Source: JAGVGT01 sp963807225 (GTDB lineage: Bacteria; Desulfobacterota; Desulfobulbia; Desulfobulbales; JAGXFP01). From it: a stretch of 64,000 bases of DNA. The stretch is taken from the NCBI GenBank assembly GCA_963807225.1, contig CAWEAD010000005.1, positions 1,364,001 through 1,428,000 of the forward strand. The letters are read 5' to 3'. Numbering within the stretch: the first letter of the stretch is position 1; every line of letters starts with the position of its first letter. This document shows, piece by piece, positions 1 to 8,506 of the stretch. The position numbers were made by a program, and so were the translations under genes. The notes under the pieces are model-generated. The model had not been told where the DNA came from and searched no databases. It saw nothing but the letters and a program-made list of their open reading frames with translations.

Positions 1-1238
1 GGTGTCGTCTTTGTCTCGCTGGCCATAACCATTCAGGTCATCATCCCCTCGCGATTAAAGGAGACTGCGGTCAAGTATGTCACCAAGACCGTCCGGACTT
101 CGCTGGGGGAGTTGCAGAACGTCAACGCTGATTCCCGGCCCTATGCGGGAGAGATCGAGCAGGGGCGGAAGATCTATATCCGCGAGGGGTGCTGGTACTG
201 TCATTCCATGTATGTTCGGCCGGTAACCGGTGAGGATCGGCGCTGGGGTGTGGTCTCCCAGGTCGGCGAGTACGCCTATGATACCCCGCATCTGTTTGGC
301 ACTCGCCGCATCGGTCCGGACCTGACCAGGGATGGCGGCAAGTTCGGGGATGACTGGCACCATGTCCATTTTTTCGATGCCCGGGTGATCGTGCCTGATT
401 CGATCATGCCGAAGTTCCCCTGGCTCTTCGAAAGGAAGGACGGCAAGGAGGTACCAAATGCCGAAGGCGCGGCCCTGATCGCCTTCGTCCAGAACCTGGG
501 AATGAATCGGGGCAAGTGGCGCGATGAGTTCACCAGCCAGATCCTCACCGGGGGCTCGGCCGCCATCACCACCGACAATTCTCTGCGCCACGGGAAGGAG
601 GTCTATGATAAGAGATGCGTTGGCTGCCACGGAGAGAAGGGCGATGGTAAAGGGCCGGCTGCCACCTTCTTCACCAAGGTGTTGCCCCGCGATTTCACCT
701 CGGCCACCTTTAAATTCCGAACCACGCCCAGTGGTTCTCTGCCGCTGGACAGTGACCTTTACCGGACCATCACCATGGGGGTGCGCGGCACTGCCATGCC
801 GCCCTGGTATGAGTTGCCGGAAGTGGACCGTTGGGACGTGATCCAGTACCTGAAGACTTTCAGCAGCGATTTCAAACAGTATTCACCCGACCCCCCCATC
901 TATATTCCCAAGGCTCCTATTCCCACCAAGGAACTCCTGGCCCGAGGCGAGGAATTGCACAAGAAGTTTCAGTGCGCCGTTTGCCATGGCGAAGATCATA
1001 AGGGTGACGGGCCTTCGGCGGCCGGTCTCACCGACGACTGGGGCAACCCGATCAAACCGGCCGATTTCACCACCGGCATTTTCAAGGTCGGACCGCAGCC
1101 CGGAGGATATCTATCGGACTTTCATGACCGGTCTGAACGGCACCCCGATGCCCATCCTATGACTCGATCCTGCCCACCGAGGAAGATCGCTGGGCGCTTT
1201 CCTACTACATCTTAAGTCTCTCGGCGGATCAACTATAA
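1..1238 (+). CDS. cbb3-type oxidase cytochrome c subunit (CcoO-CcoP-like fusion), 5' partial, two apparent frameshifts
   Basis: This is a membrane-anchored c-type cytochrome subunit of a cbb3-type terminal oxidase, feeding electrons to the CcoN haem-copper centre. The window opens inside its N-terminal membrane anchor (VVFVSLAITIQVII). A CcoO-type domain follows, with CWYCH at 190-204, the stretch RRIGPDLTR and the likely haem-ligand segment SIMPKFPWL. Two CcoP-like cytochrome c domains come next, with CVGCH and CAVCH. Near the end the frame moves from 1 to 2 at about 1090-1095 and from 2 to 3 at about 1152-1156. Removing one base at each place restores a normal ending (SPEDIYRTFMTGLNGTPMP, then SYDSILPTEEDRWALSYYI) that stops at 1236-1238. 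Read without correction, the frame ends at 1215 with an unrelated tail. CcoN would lie upstream of the window. The fused O-P architecture is inferred from continuity of the frame. Confidence 0.85.
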
Positions 1239-1408
1239 TGGGCGAGCAAATTGTTTACTGGGAGTTTCTCGTGGCCCTCTGTATGGGCTTGGCCGCTTTC
1301 AGCCTCTTCATCTGGGCGGTCCTGAACGGGGAACTGGACGAGGAAAATGAAGAGGTGAAATACCGCGTCATGGAACGGGAGTGGCAAGATGAGAAAAGAA
1401 AACTTTGA
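1238..1408 (+). CDS. small cbb3 oxidase maturation-type protein (CcoS-like)
   Basis: A 56-residue protein whose ATG overlaps the TAA of the oxidase subunit by one base (TAATG), so it is almost certainly translationally coupled. It has one membrane segment (FLVALCMGLAAFSLFIWAVL) followed by an acidic stretch (NGELDEENEEV) and a basic, charged tail. A single helix ending in WAV, then a G-x-x-D-D/E-like turn, is the layout of CcoS and CcoQ-type small proteins of cbb3 oxidases. CcoS is involved in copper or haem insertion into the oxidase. The family assignment rests on this pattern and on position. An uncharacterised small oxidase subunit is the main alternative. Confidence 0.6.
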   Translation: MGEQIVYWEFLVALCMGLAAFSLFIWAVLNGELDEENEEVKYRVMEREWQDEKRKL

Positions 1409-1544
1409 ACATACCGGTCCGGCCGGCGATCAGCGGCAGTCGACGCCCTTCTGGTTTCTGGTGCTGTGTTTTGGTGTGGCGGCGTGGGCCGCCTATTATG
1501 TGTTCAAGTTCTGGGGCGGGCTCGGGCCCGGTCTGGGTTATTAA
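1389..1544 (+). CDS. 51-residue single-span membrane protein in the oxidase operon
   Basis: This short gene starts inside the end of the preceding small gene (20-base overlap) and ends TAT TAA at 1539-1544. The product has a hydrophilic N-terminus of about 20 residues, one strongly hydrophobic and aromatic membrane segment (FWFLVLCFGVAAWAAYYVF), and a short glycine-rich tail. It is most likely a small accessory subunit of the same oxidase, analogous in size to CcoQ or to the single-span small subunits of haem-copper oxidases. No sequence motif proves this. Overlap, strand and composition like its neighbours support it being a real gene. Confidence 0.5.
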   Translation: MRKENFEHTGPAGDQRQSTPFWFLVLCFGVAAWAAYYVFKFWGGLGPGLGY

Positions 1545-1583
1545 CGATATGTATATGAAACATCAAATCATGGAGGATGAAAC

Positions 1584-2294
1584 ATGCTGAGAAATCTAAC
1601 GACAGCCGCAGTACTGTCGCTGGTCCTGGCCCTGGCGGTCAATGGCTGGGGTTATGAACAGACCCAGGTCGCCAACGGCGGCATCATCAAAGGTCGGGTG
1701 GTGGTGACCGGCAATATCCCCCAAGATGAAACGATTAAGGTCACCAAGGACAATTTTGCCTGCGGCGACACCTTGCCCCGGGAAAAGTATGTGATCGGAA
1801 AGGATGGCGGGTTGCGCTACGCCGTGGTTTTCATCGAGGAGATCAAGAGCGGCAAGCCGATGCCGACCACGCCGGTGGAGATCGACAACGTCAAATGCGC
1901 CTTCGTGCCCCATGTCCAGGTCGGGGTCAAGGGGCAGGAGCTGATCATCAAGAACACCGATCCCATGCTGCATAACACCCACATCTATCTGGACAAACGG
2001 ACCGTCTACAACTTCGCCCTGCCGATCACCGGCATGCAGATCAAGAAACCGATCCGCAAAGACGGGGTCATGAGCATCCAGTGCGACGCCCACAGCTGGA
2101 TGCAGGGGTATCTTTACCTGATCGACAATCCCTACATTGCGGTAACCGATGCCAACGGGAATTTCTCGATGGCAGATGTCCCGCCTGGAGAGTACGAGCT
2201 CAAGATCTGGCATGAGGCTCTGGGCGAGCAGGAACAGCACGTAGTGGTGCCGGCTGGAGGGGTAGCTGAACTCAAGGTTGACTTCAAAAAGTAG
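1584..2294 (+). CDS. secreted cupredoxin with carboxypeptidase-regulatory-like domain
   Basis: A 236-residue exported protein. It has a signal peptide (LTTAAVLSLVLALAVNGWG), a plastocyanin-like fold and a C-terminal regulatory-like beta domain (VTDANGNFSMADVPPGEYEL). Candidate copper ligands are the His in DPMLHNTH and the Cys, His and Met of SIQCDAHSWMQGY, the C-x(3)-H-x(2)-M spacing of blue copper proteins. A GGAGG ribosome site precedes the ATG. It sits between the oxidase genes and the cytochrome-porin-like gene, so a periplasmic electron carrier between an outer membrane cytochrome and the oxidase is a reasonable inference. A copper-binding structural protein without redox function cannot be excluded. 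Confidence 0.75.
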   Translation: MLRNLTTAAVLSLVLALAVNGWGYEQTQVANGGIIKGRVVVTGNIPQDETIKVTKDNFACGDTLPREKYVIGKDGGLRYAVVFIEEIKSGKPMPTTPVEIDNVKCAFVPHVQVGVKGQELIIKNTDPMLHNTHIYLDKRTVYNFALPITGMQIKKPIRKDGVMSIQCDAHSWMQGYLYLIDNPYIAVTDANGNFSMADVPPGEYELKIWHEALGEQEQHVVVPAGGVAELKVDFKK

Positions 2295-2319
2295 TAATAA
2301 CTTTATAAGGAGGGAAAAG

Positions 2320-3538
2320 ATGAATAAAACCAAATTGTGTCTGTTGGCCTTGGCGGTCTTCACCTTGGCGCTGGGTTTGAGCGCCGGGGAATCATTGGCC
2401 GTCCCCAGTTTCGCCCGCCAGTTCGGCAAACCCTGCAGTGCCTGTCATACCATGTGGCCCCGTCTGAATACCACCGGCCGGGAGTTTAAGCTCACCGCCT
2501 ACACCGACGTGGGCGAAGATTATCCGCGGATCGAAGGGGACAATCTCGATCTATTGCGCTACGCTCCCCTGTCTCTTTCCGTGATTTCCTTTCCCTATTC
2601 CAAAAGCAGTGGCAATCCCGCTTCAACCGATATCCCGGCCGAGGTCGCGCTTTTCTATGCCGGGCGGATTACCCCCAATGTCGGCGCCTTCATCGAGCCG
2701 ATCCTGGCGCCGGACTTTGCCTTCGAGTTCGCCAAGGTGGCCGCCTATCGAAGATTGGGCAGCAATACGCTCGGCCTGGTGGCCGGCAAGATGGACGCCG
2801 GCGGCGCCGATCCATACAACACCATTCGCTTTACCGCCTATCAGACCATCAATCTGCCTTCTGTCCTCGACGAGGAGCATCGACGGGTTGACAATCGGCT
2901 TAACGGATTTCTTTGCCTTCGGAGCTACCGACAATACCGGGATCATCGGCAACGGCAAATTCCTGAACAACCGCCTCTATCTTGCGGCCGGCGGGTTCCG
3001 GGGCCACGATTCCATTGATCCCTGGGACTTTTATGGCCGGGCCGCCTGGGAACAACCGTTTATCATCCAATCCAACGTGGCTTTCCTGACTGTCGGCGGC
3101 GTGGTCTACAGCGGCACCGAGCGGTATGCTGACCCCAATCCGACTTACCCGGATGAAACCTATGACAGCGACGTCTCCCGTTACGGCGCCGACGTCGATT
3201 TCCAGATGGAAGCCGGGCCGCATATATTCGAGGCCTTCGGGGTCTATATGCAGGGCAAGGACAAGGATCTGGACGGCGTAGCCGGCAACGACGTCAAATT
3301 CAAGGGCTATTTCGCGGCCGCTTCTTACATTTACGACCGCAAGTACTCGGGCACCGTCGGCTACGACTACATGAAATCCGACGAGGATGCGAGCCTCGAC
3401 AAGAAGGGCCCGCTGGTCAATGTAACTTACAATCCCTGGCTGAACACCAAGTTGGCGCTGGAGTATGCCGATTTCAAGATCGGAGCCGAAGGCGACCATG
3501 ATCGGCACCTTGACTTCATGGTTCATCTCTACTTTTAA
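2320..3538 (+). CDS. outer membrane monohaem cytochrome-porin-like protein, one apparent frameshift
   Basis: The gene starts at an ATG behind AAGGAGGG. The product has a signal peptide (LCLLALAVFTLALGL) and then a short haem domain, FARQFGKPCSACHTMWPRL, carrying a single CxxCH. The remaining roughly 350 residues have the alternating aromatic and polar pattern of an outer membrane beta-barrel, ending in an aromatic C-terminal strand (FMVHLYF). The frame moves from 1 to 2 at about 2871-2880. Deleting one base there joins LPSVLDE to SIDGLTIGLTDFFAFG and gives 405 residues. A single N-terminal haem fused to a porin is the layout of cytochrome-porins such as Cyc2, which move electrons across the outer membrane. 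Membership of that exact family is not established here. The frameshift looks like sequence error, but a decayed gene is possible. Confidence 0.7.
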
Positions 3539-3564
3539 ATGTAGGAGACTTATTTCCAGCTTCG

Positions 3565-3598
3565 CCAAAGGCCCCTGTACGGGGCCTTTGGTGTTTAT
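3565..3598 (+). terminator. intrinsic terminator after the cytochrome-porin gene
   Basis: A perfect 11-bp stem (CCAAAGGCCCC at 3565-3575, GGGGCCTTTGG at 3581-3591) with a 5-nt loop is followed by a T-rich tail (TGTTTATT). It lies 26 bases after the stop of the cytochrome-porin gene and closes the oxidase-cupredoxin-porin unit. The 260 bases from here to the next start (3859) hold no gene that I can support. Confidence 0.8.
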
Positions 3599-3858
3599 TG
3601 GCAGGAGAACGGAAGTGGGGACCCGGGGCAGGCAAACTCCGGCGTGGCTGGTGGTCGAGTTGAAAAAATTACATTTCTTCACCGAAGCATATGGTCAGCC
3701 ATGATTTCGGGGCCTCCCTGAGTGGAGGAAAAGGCCGGAACAGTGAGCAGCAACCGCCTTGACTTTCCACTAGGGCCATGCTAATTTCCGGTTTTTCCCC
3801 ACCTGCCGCCAAGTGGCGTATGGCTTTGAAGTTTCGTAATAATCTTGAGAGAAATATA

Positions 3859-4920
3859 ATGTCTATTCTGGTAACCGGCGGCGCCGGTTTCATTGGTTCC
3901 AACTTTGTGCTTGATTGGCTTGGGAAGCATGATGAGACGGTCATAAATCTGGATAAGCTGACTTATGCCGGGAATCTGCATAATCTTGCCGCTCTGGAGA
4001 ATGACACCCGCCATATTTTCGTCCGCGGCGATATCGGCGACCAGGCCTTAGTCGCCGAGCTGCTGGCAAGGCACCAACCCCGGGTGGTGATCAATTTTGC
4101 CGCCGAAAGTCATGTGGATCGGTCCATTCATGGTCCGGAGGATTTTATCCAGACCAATATCGTCGGGACCTTCCATCTCCTGGAAATGGTCCGAGCATTT
4201 TGGCAAGAACTGCCGGGAGGCGAAAAGAACGGCTTCCGGTTCCTGCATGTCTCCACCGACGAAGTATACGGCTCTCTGGCTCCGGATGCCCCGCCCTTCG
4301 CCGAAACCAACCCCTACGAGCCCAACAGCCCTTACTCGGCCAGTAAGGCGGCTTCGGACCATCTGGTCCGGGCCTATCATCATACCTACGGCTTGCCGGT
4401 TCTGACCACCAACTGTTCAAACAATTACGGGCCGTACCAGTTTCCGGAAAAGCTGATCCCGCTCTGCATCCACAATGCCCTGTCCGGGCTGGACCTGCCT
4501 ATCTACGGCGATGGAAAACAGATCAGGGACTGGCTCTATGTCGGCGATCATTGCTCGGCCATCAGGAGGGTGCTGGAAGATGGCCGACTTGGCGAAACTT
4601 ACAATATCGGCGGCAGGAGCGAAAAGACCAACCTGGAAGTGGTGGAAACCCTCTGTGGGATCCTGGATCGGTTGCAACCCAGGGCCGACGGTAAAGCATA
4701 TCGGGAACAGATCTCCTACGTTAAAGACCGCCTCGGTCATGACCGGCGTTATGCCATCGATGCCGGTAAAATCGAAAGTGAACTGGGCTGGCTGCCTGCC
4801 GAGACCTTTACTTCCGGAATCATGAAGACCGTGCGCTGGTACCTGGATCACCGGGAATGGGTCGAAAATGTCACCAGCGGTGCTTATCGCGATTGGGTGG
4901 AAAGACATTACCAGCCGTGA
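3859..4920 (+). CDS. rfbB: dTDP-glucose 4,6-dehydratase
   Basis: This cytoplasmic extended short-chain dehydrogenase converts dTDP-glucose to dTDP-4-keto-6-deoxyglucose on the route to dTDP-rhamnose and other deoxysugars of surface polysaccharides. The 353-residue product has the NAD-binding motif VTGGAGFIGSNF at the N-terminus, the substrate-contacting STDEVYGSL and the catalytic YSASKAASDHLVRAY (Tyr-x3-Lys). An in-frame ATG 27 codons upstream is rejected because the family begins directly at the beta-strand before GGAGFIG. The gene stands alone: no rmlA, rmlC or rmlD neighbour is visible, so it may serve a locus elsewhere. Length and motifs are normal. Confidence 0.95.
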   Translation: MSILVTGGAGFIGSNFVLDWLGKHDETVINLDKLTYAGNLHNLAALENDTRHIFVRGDIGDQALVAELLARHQPRVVINFAAESHVDRSIHGPEDFIQTNIVGTFHLLEMVRAFWQELPGGEKNGFRFLHVSTDEVYGSLAPDAPPFAETNPYEPNSPYSASKAASDHLVRAYHHTYGLPVLTTNCSNNYGPYQFPEKLIPLCIHNALSGLDLPIYGDGKQIRDWLYVGDHCSAIRRVLEDGRLGETYNIGGRSEKTNLEVVETLCGILDRLQPRADGKAYREQISYVKDRLGHDRRYAIDAGKIESELGWLPAETFTSGIMKTVRWYLDHREWVENVTSGAYRDWVERHYQP

Positions 4921-5062
4921 AGATCCGGCTGCTCGGCGTAAACTGGCAGAGGAGCCGGTAACTCCAGCGATCTTTGGCGCCGACGGGCAAGCCCCGCAAA
5001 AAGTAAATCCGAGCCGCTCCGCCAATTGCCCCTAACGCCCGGCCGGCCGGGCAACTCCCGCC

Positions 5063-6181
5063 TTAGTCGTTTTCCAGGGCCTGGAAGCGGCGCATGAAAC
5101 GGCGGTCGATGTAGTTCTTGATCAGAAAAGCCAGGCGGCCGCCGAAGGTCAGCCGGCCTTTATGCAGCACCCCTCGCCCTTCTCCAAGGTTGAAGATCAG
5201 CAGGTATTCCCCACCCGGCTCGAAAGGTTGTAGCGAGCCCCCTTCCAGGCCGGCCAGCAGATTATGATAGAGGACCGGATTCTGGCGCACCGCGTAAACC
5301 CCTACCTTATCCAAAGGTTCATCCTGAAAGTAGATGCAGTCGCCGCCGCCGAATATTTCCGGATGAGCCGGCGATTGCAGGAAACGGTTGACCAATAGAC
5401 CTCCGTCCGGACCCACCGGCAGTCCGGAGTCGCTGAAGATCGGCGACGGTTTGACCCCGACGGCCAGAAAGATCAGGTCGGCCCGGTAATCCCGGTCATT
5501 TTCCAGCGAGACCAAACCGGTCTTTGCCTCCCGCACATAACTTCCCTCGACGATCTCCACCTGCCTTTGGCGCAGGTTTTTCCGGATCCTGCTCCGGACC
5601 GGTTCCGGAAAGCGCTGCATGAACGACGAGCCGGAAAATATTCGAATCCGGACCGGCGGCAAGCCATGCCGACCGATGAGTTGCAGGATGTTGCCGGCGA
5701 TTTCCGCCGAGGAAGGGCCGCCACCGACAATGCCGATTTCGAGCTGGCCGTTGCCGGCCAGCTCCAGGATCCGGGCTCTGGCCCGGGAAAGTTTTTCTAT
5801 CGGTTTAACGGAAAAGATATCGGCCTGATTCTCGGTCGTCGGAATTTGCGGAACCTGGCTGCCGGCATTGCAGGAGAGGACGTCGTAATCCAGAACGGCA
5901 CCGGAAGCCAGAATCAATCGGTGTTCAACCGGGTCGATCCGGCTGACATAATCCCGCACGAAGGTGCCGCCCTGTTTTTCCACCACCCGTCGGGTGGCGA
6001 AGCGGATCTCCTCGGGGGTGTAAGTCCCGCCCAGCATGCCGGGACCCATGCCGGAATAATAGTGATGTTCCGAGGGACCAACCACCGTTACCCGGTGACC
6101 CCGGGAGATAAGTTCGCCGATCCCGGCCAGGGTAACCATGTGGGCGTGCCCGCCACCGATCAGAACCAGTTGCTTACCCAT
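5063..6181 (-). CDS. pyridine nucleotide-disulfide oxidoreductase family protein (SelD-associated type)
   Basis: A 372-residue FAD/NAD(P)H oxidoreductase. The N-terminal dinucleotide-binding motif is LIGGGHAHMVTLAGI. A second Rossmann motif, IGIVGGGPSSAEIAGNI, lies near residue 150, and a C-terminal FAD-contact segment (PEIFGGGDCIYF) follows. The GGGHAH start with HHYYSGMGPGMLGG resembles the family often fused to, or encoded beside, selenophosphate synthase SelD, and more distantly type II NADH dehydrogenases and sulfide:quinone reductases. No selD is in the window. The cysteine pair expected of a sulfide:quinone reductase is not evident, so that function is less likely. The gene is transcribed alone, divergently from the binding-protein operon. 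The electron acceptor cannot be told from the sequence. Confidence 0.75.
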   Translation of the reverse strand: MGKQLVLIGGGHAHMVTLAGIGELISRGHRVTVVGPSEHHYYSGMGPGMLGGTYTPEEIRFATRRVVEKQGGTFVRDYVSRIDPVEHRLILASGAVLDYDVLSCNAGSQVPQIPTTENQADIFSVKPIEKLSRARARILELAGNGQLEIGIVGGGPSSAEIAGNILQLIGRHGLPPVRIRIFSGSSFMQRFPEPVRSRIRKNLRQRQVEIVEGSYVREAKTGLVSLENDRDYRADLIFLAVGVKPSPIFSDSGLPVGPDGGLLVNRFLQSPAHPEIFGGGDCIYFQDEPLDKVGVYAVRQNPVLYHNLLAGLEGGSLQPFEPGGEYLLIFNLGEGRGVLHKGRLTFGGRLAFLIKNYIDRRFMRRFQALEND

Positions 6182-6455
6182 GGTGAATTCATCCTCGCAG
6201 GTTGGGGGGAATTGCCGGCCGGTTGCTGATCTTGGCGCCGAGGCCAGGTCTGCCTGGCGGGCAAGTTAATCATAGCAGGGAAGGATAGTGGCCGCAAAAA
6301 TAATTGTCGAAGGTGGCTCTGGTTATACTTACCTACCCATCGTCAGATCTTGGAGAGGGATTTATTTAGCTTCTCGGTGATTTGTATTAATATTATAAAT
6401 ACTAGGCCAGGTGCAGAGCCTGGAAACCGTTAAGTATGGGGCTAAAGGGGGCAAG

Positions 6456-7466
6456 ATGTCGATTCGTGGCTGGATGGGAGTTGTGCTCTGGTTGCTGCTG
6501 GCTTCGCCATTGTGGCTGTGCTCCGGGGCAGGGGAAGCGACCGAAGGAGAGATGGGTCACCCGCCGGGCAAGGTTCTGGCCGTTATGAGCTATGAGGCCG
6601 ACAACAGTTGGACGATCAAGGTCAGAGAGGGGATTAACCAGGCGCTGCCCGATTACGAGGTGACATTTTTCTATCTGAACACCAAGCATGACTTGGAAGG
6701 CGGCAGGGATAGGGCTCGGCAAGCTTTGAAGCTTCTGGAGGTAATTCGACCCGAGGTGGTAATCGCTGCAGACGATAACGCCCAGGAATTGTTCGTAGTG
6801 CCTTATTTGAAAGAAAAAAGCCCCTTGCCCGTGGTCTTCTGCGGGGTTAACGATGATGCCGGCAAATTCGGTTATCCAGCCGCCAATGTCACCGGGGTGG
6901 TGGAGGCTAAGCATTATTTGCAGACCATCAGTTTCACCAAACTGATTATCAAAGACCTGCGGAAGCTGGCGGTTATCTATAAAGAAACTCCTTCCAACGC
7001 GGTAAATTTGGCCCAGATCCATCGGGAGATGGGCGGTTATCCGGTCGAATTGACGGATTTTCTGAGTGTCGCCAGCATGGCCGAGGCCAAAGCGGTCCTG
7101 ACCAAAATCAAGAACAGCGTGCAGGCTGTGCTGGTTCTCAACCTTTCCGGCATCACGGATGATCGGGGTCTGCCGATGGACAACAGCCAGGTGATCGCCG
7201 ACCTGCGGAAACTTGCTTTGCCGATGATCGCCACTCAAGATTACGCTATCGAGGCCGGCGCCTTGTGCGGGGTGGTCCAGTTGGGCCGGGAACAGGGTTT
7301 TCGGGCCGGGCAGATTGCGCGGGAGATCATGGGGGGTAAGAAACCTGGTGAGATCCCGGTGGAAAGGAACCTGAACGGCCAACGTTATCTGAATCTGACC
7401 ACGGCCCGGCAACTGAACCTGCCCCTGGGGCGGGAAGTGATCCTGGGGTCCAAACTCTTAAGGTAA
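6456..7466 (+). CDS. periplasmic ABC-type substrate-binding protein (ABC_sub_bind family), first paralogue
   Basis: A secreted ligand-binding protein of the ABC_sub_bind type. The chosen ATG has AAAGGGGG upstream and opens a classical signal peptide (MGVVLWLLLASPLWLCSG); an upstream in-frame start would place 15 extra residues before it. The mature part has the two-lobed pattern with VLAVMSYEADNSWTIKVREG, VVIAADDNAQELFVVPYL and VVFCGVNDDAGKFGYPAANVTG. It is about 330 residues long and clearly paralogous to the next gene (shared FCGVN, NVTGV, LNLSGI and LNLTTA segments). No permease or ATPase follows. The next-but-one gene is a membrane histidine kinase, so sensing rather than transport is the likely role. 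The ligand is unknown. Confidence 0.8.
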   Translation: MSIRGWMGVVLWLLLASPLWLCSGAGEATEGEMGHPPGKVLAVMSYEADNSWTIKVREGINQALPDYEVTFFYLNTKHDLEGGRDRARQALKLLEVIRPEVVIAADDNAQELFVVPYLKEKSPLPVVFCGVNDDAGKFGYPAANVTGVVEAKHYLQTISFTKLIIKDLRKLAVIYKETPSNAVNLAQIHREMGGYPVELTDFLSVASMAEAKAVLTKIKNSVQAVLVLNLSGITDDRGLPMDNSQVIADLRKLALPMIATQDYAIEAGALCGVVQLGREQGFRAGQIAREIMGGKKPGEIPVERNLNGQRYLNLTTARQLNLPLGREVILGSKLLR

Positions 7467-7477
7467 TTACCGGGGGA

Positions 7478-8506
7478 ATGAAAATGACATCGGTGACTCG
7501 ACTGCGTAGGCTGAGCTTGGCGATAATGGCTATGATCCTCCTGGTTCCGGCGCTGTCGGCAGCCGGGCAAGGATCGGCCGCAACCAGCAAGAAGAAGGTG
7601 CTGGTGGTCATGAGCTACCATCAGGATTACGAAGGAGAGATCGAGGTCGCCCGGGGGTTGGAGGAGAATGCCCCAGAGGCCGAATTCCGCTACTTTTATC
7701 TCAATGCCAAGTACGATTATGAGGGCGGCAGCAAGATGGGGGCCGAGGCTTACAGGATCTTCCAGGAATACCGGCCCGACGCGGTGGTGGCTGTCGATGA
7801 TCCGGCCCAGATCTTTTTCGTGGTACCCTACCTGCGCGATCGGGTAAAAGTTCCGGTCATTTTCTGCGGGGTCAACTTCGAGGCAGGCAAGTATGATTAT
7901 CCGGCCACCAATGTTACCGGGGTGTTGGAAAAGAAACATTACCGGGAAAGCTTGAGTTTTGCCCGGCTGCTGGTGCAGTCTCTCCGGCGAGTGGCTCTGA
8001 TTTACAAGGACAACCCGGCCAACCGGCAGAACCTGGCCCAGATTGAGGCAGAGGAGGAAGACTACCCCCTGGAGATAACCGGCAAGTACCCGGTGGAGAG
8101 CCTGGCTGAACTACAGGGAATTGTTTCCCACCTGGGAATAAATGTTGACGGGATATTGCTGCTCAATCTCAGCGGGATCCTTGATTCCCGGGGAGTGGCT
8201 GTGGATGGCCCCGAGGCAATAAGATTGTTGACCGAAAGCTGTCGCTTGCCCACCATCGGGGCGAGCTCCTGGGAGATTCGGGCGGGAATCCTCTGTGGGG
8301 TAATCAAGTCCGATGCCGAACAGGGGTCGATCAGCGCCGCCATGTTGAAAAAGATCTGGGAAGGCGCCAAAGTTGCCGACCTGCCGATTACACAGAACTG
8401 CAACGGCAAGCGGTTGGTCAATTTAACCACCCTGAAAAAGCTCAACCTGACCCTGACGCCCGAGGCGGTTCTGGGCACCGAAATGGTGGGGAAGGACCAG
8501 CCTTGA
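7478..8506 (+). CDS. periplasmic ABC-type substrate-binding protein (ABC_sub_bind family), second paralogue
   Basis: Second binding protein of the pair, 342 residues, starting 11 bases after the first. ATG at 7478 or at 7484 are both possible; the GGGGG sequence is better spaced for the second. The signal peptide is LSLAIMAMILLVPALSAAG. Conserved blocks match the upstream paralogue: VLVVMSYHQDYEGEIEVARG, VVAVDDPAQIFFVVPYL, VIFCGVNFEAGKYDYPATN and LLLNLSGILDSRG. Its TGA overlaps the ATG of the sensor kinase gene by one base (TGATG), which couples their translation. The two paralogues may offer different ligands, or form a heteromeric complex, to the kinase. That is an inference from gene order only. 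Confidence 0.8.
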   Translation: MKMTSVTRLRRLSLAIMAMILLVPALSAAGQGSAATSKKKVLVVMSYHQDYEGEIEVARGLEENAPEAEFRYFYLNAKYDYEGGSKMGAEAYRIFQEYRPDAVVAVDDPAQIFFVVPYLRDRVKVPVIFCGVNFEAGKYDYPATNVTGVLEKKHYRESLSFARLLVQSLRRVALIYKDNPANRQNLAQIEAEEEDYPLEITGKYPVESLAELQGIVSHLGINVDGILLLNLSGILDSRGVAVDGPEAIRLLTESCRLPTIGASSWEIRAGILCGVIKSDAEQGSISAAMLKKIWEGAKVADLPITQNCNGKRLVNLTTLKKLNLTLTPEAVLGTEMVGKDQP

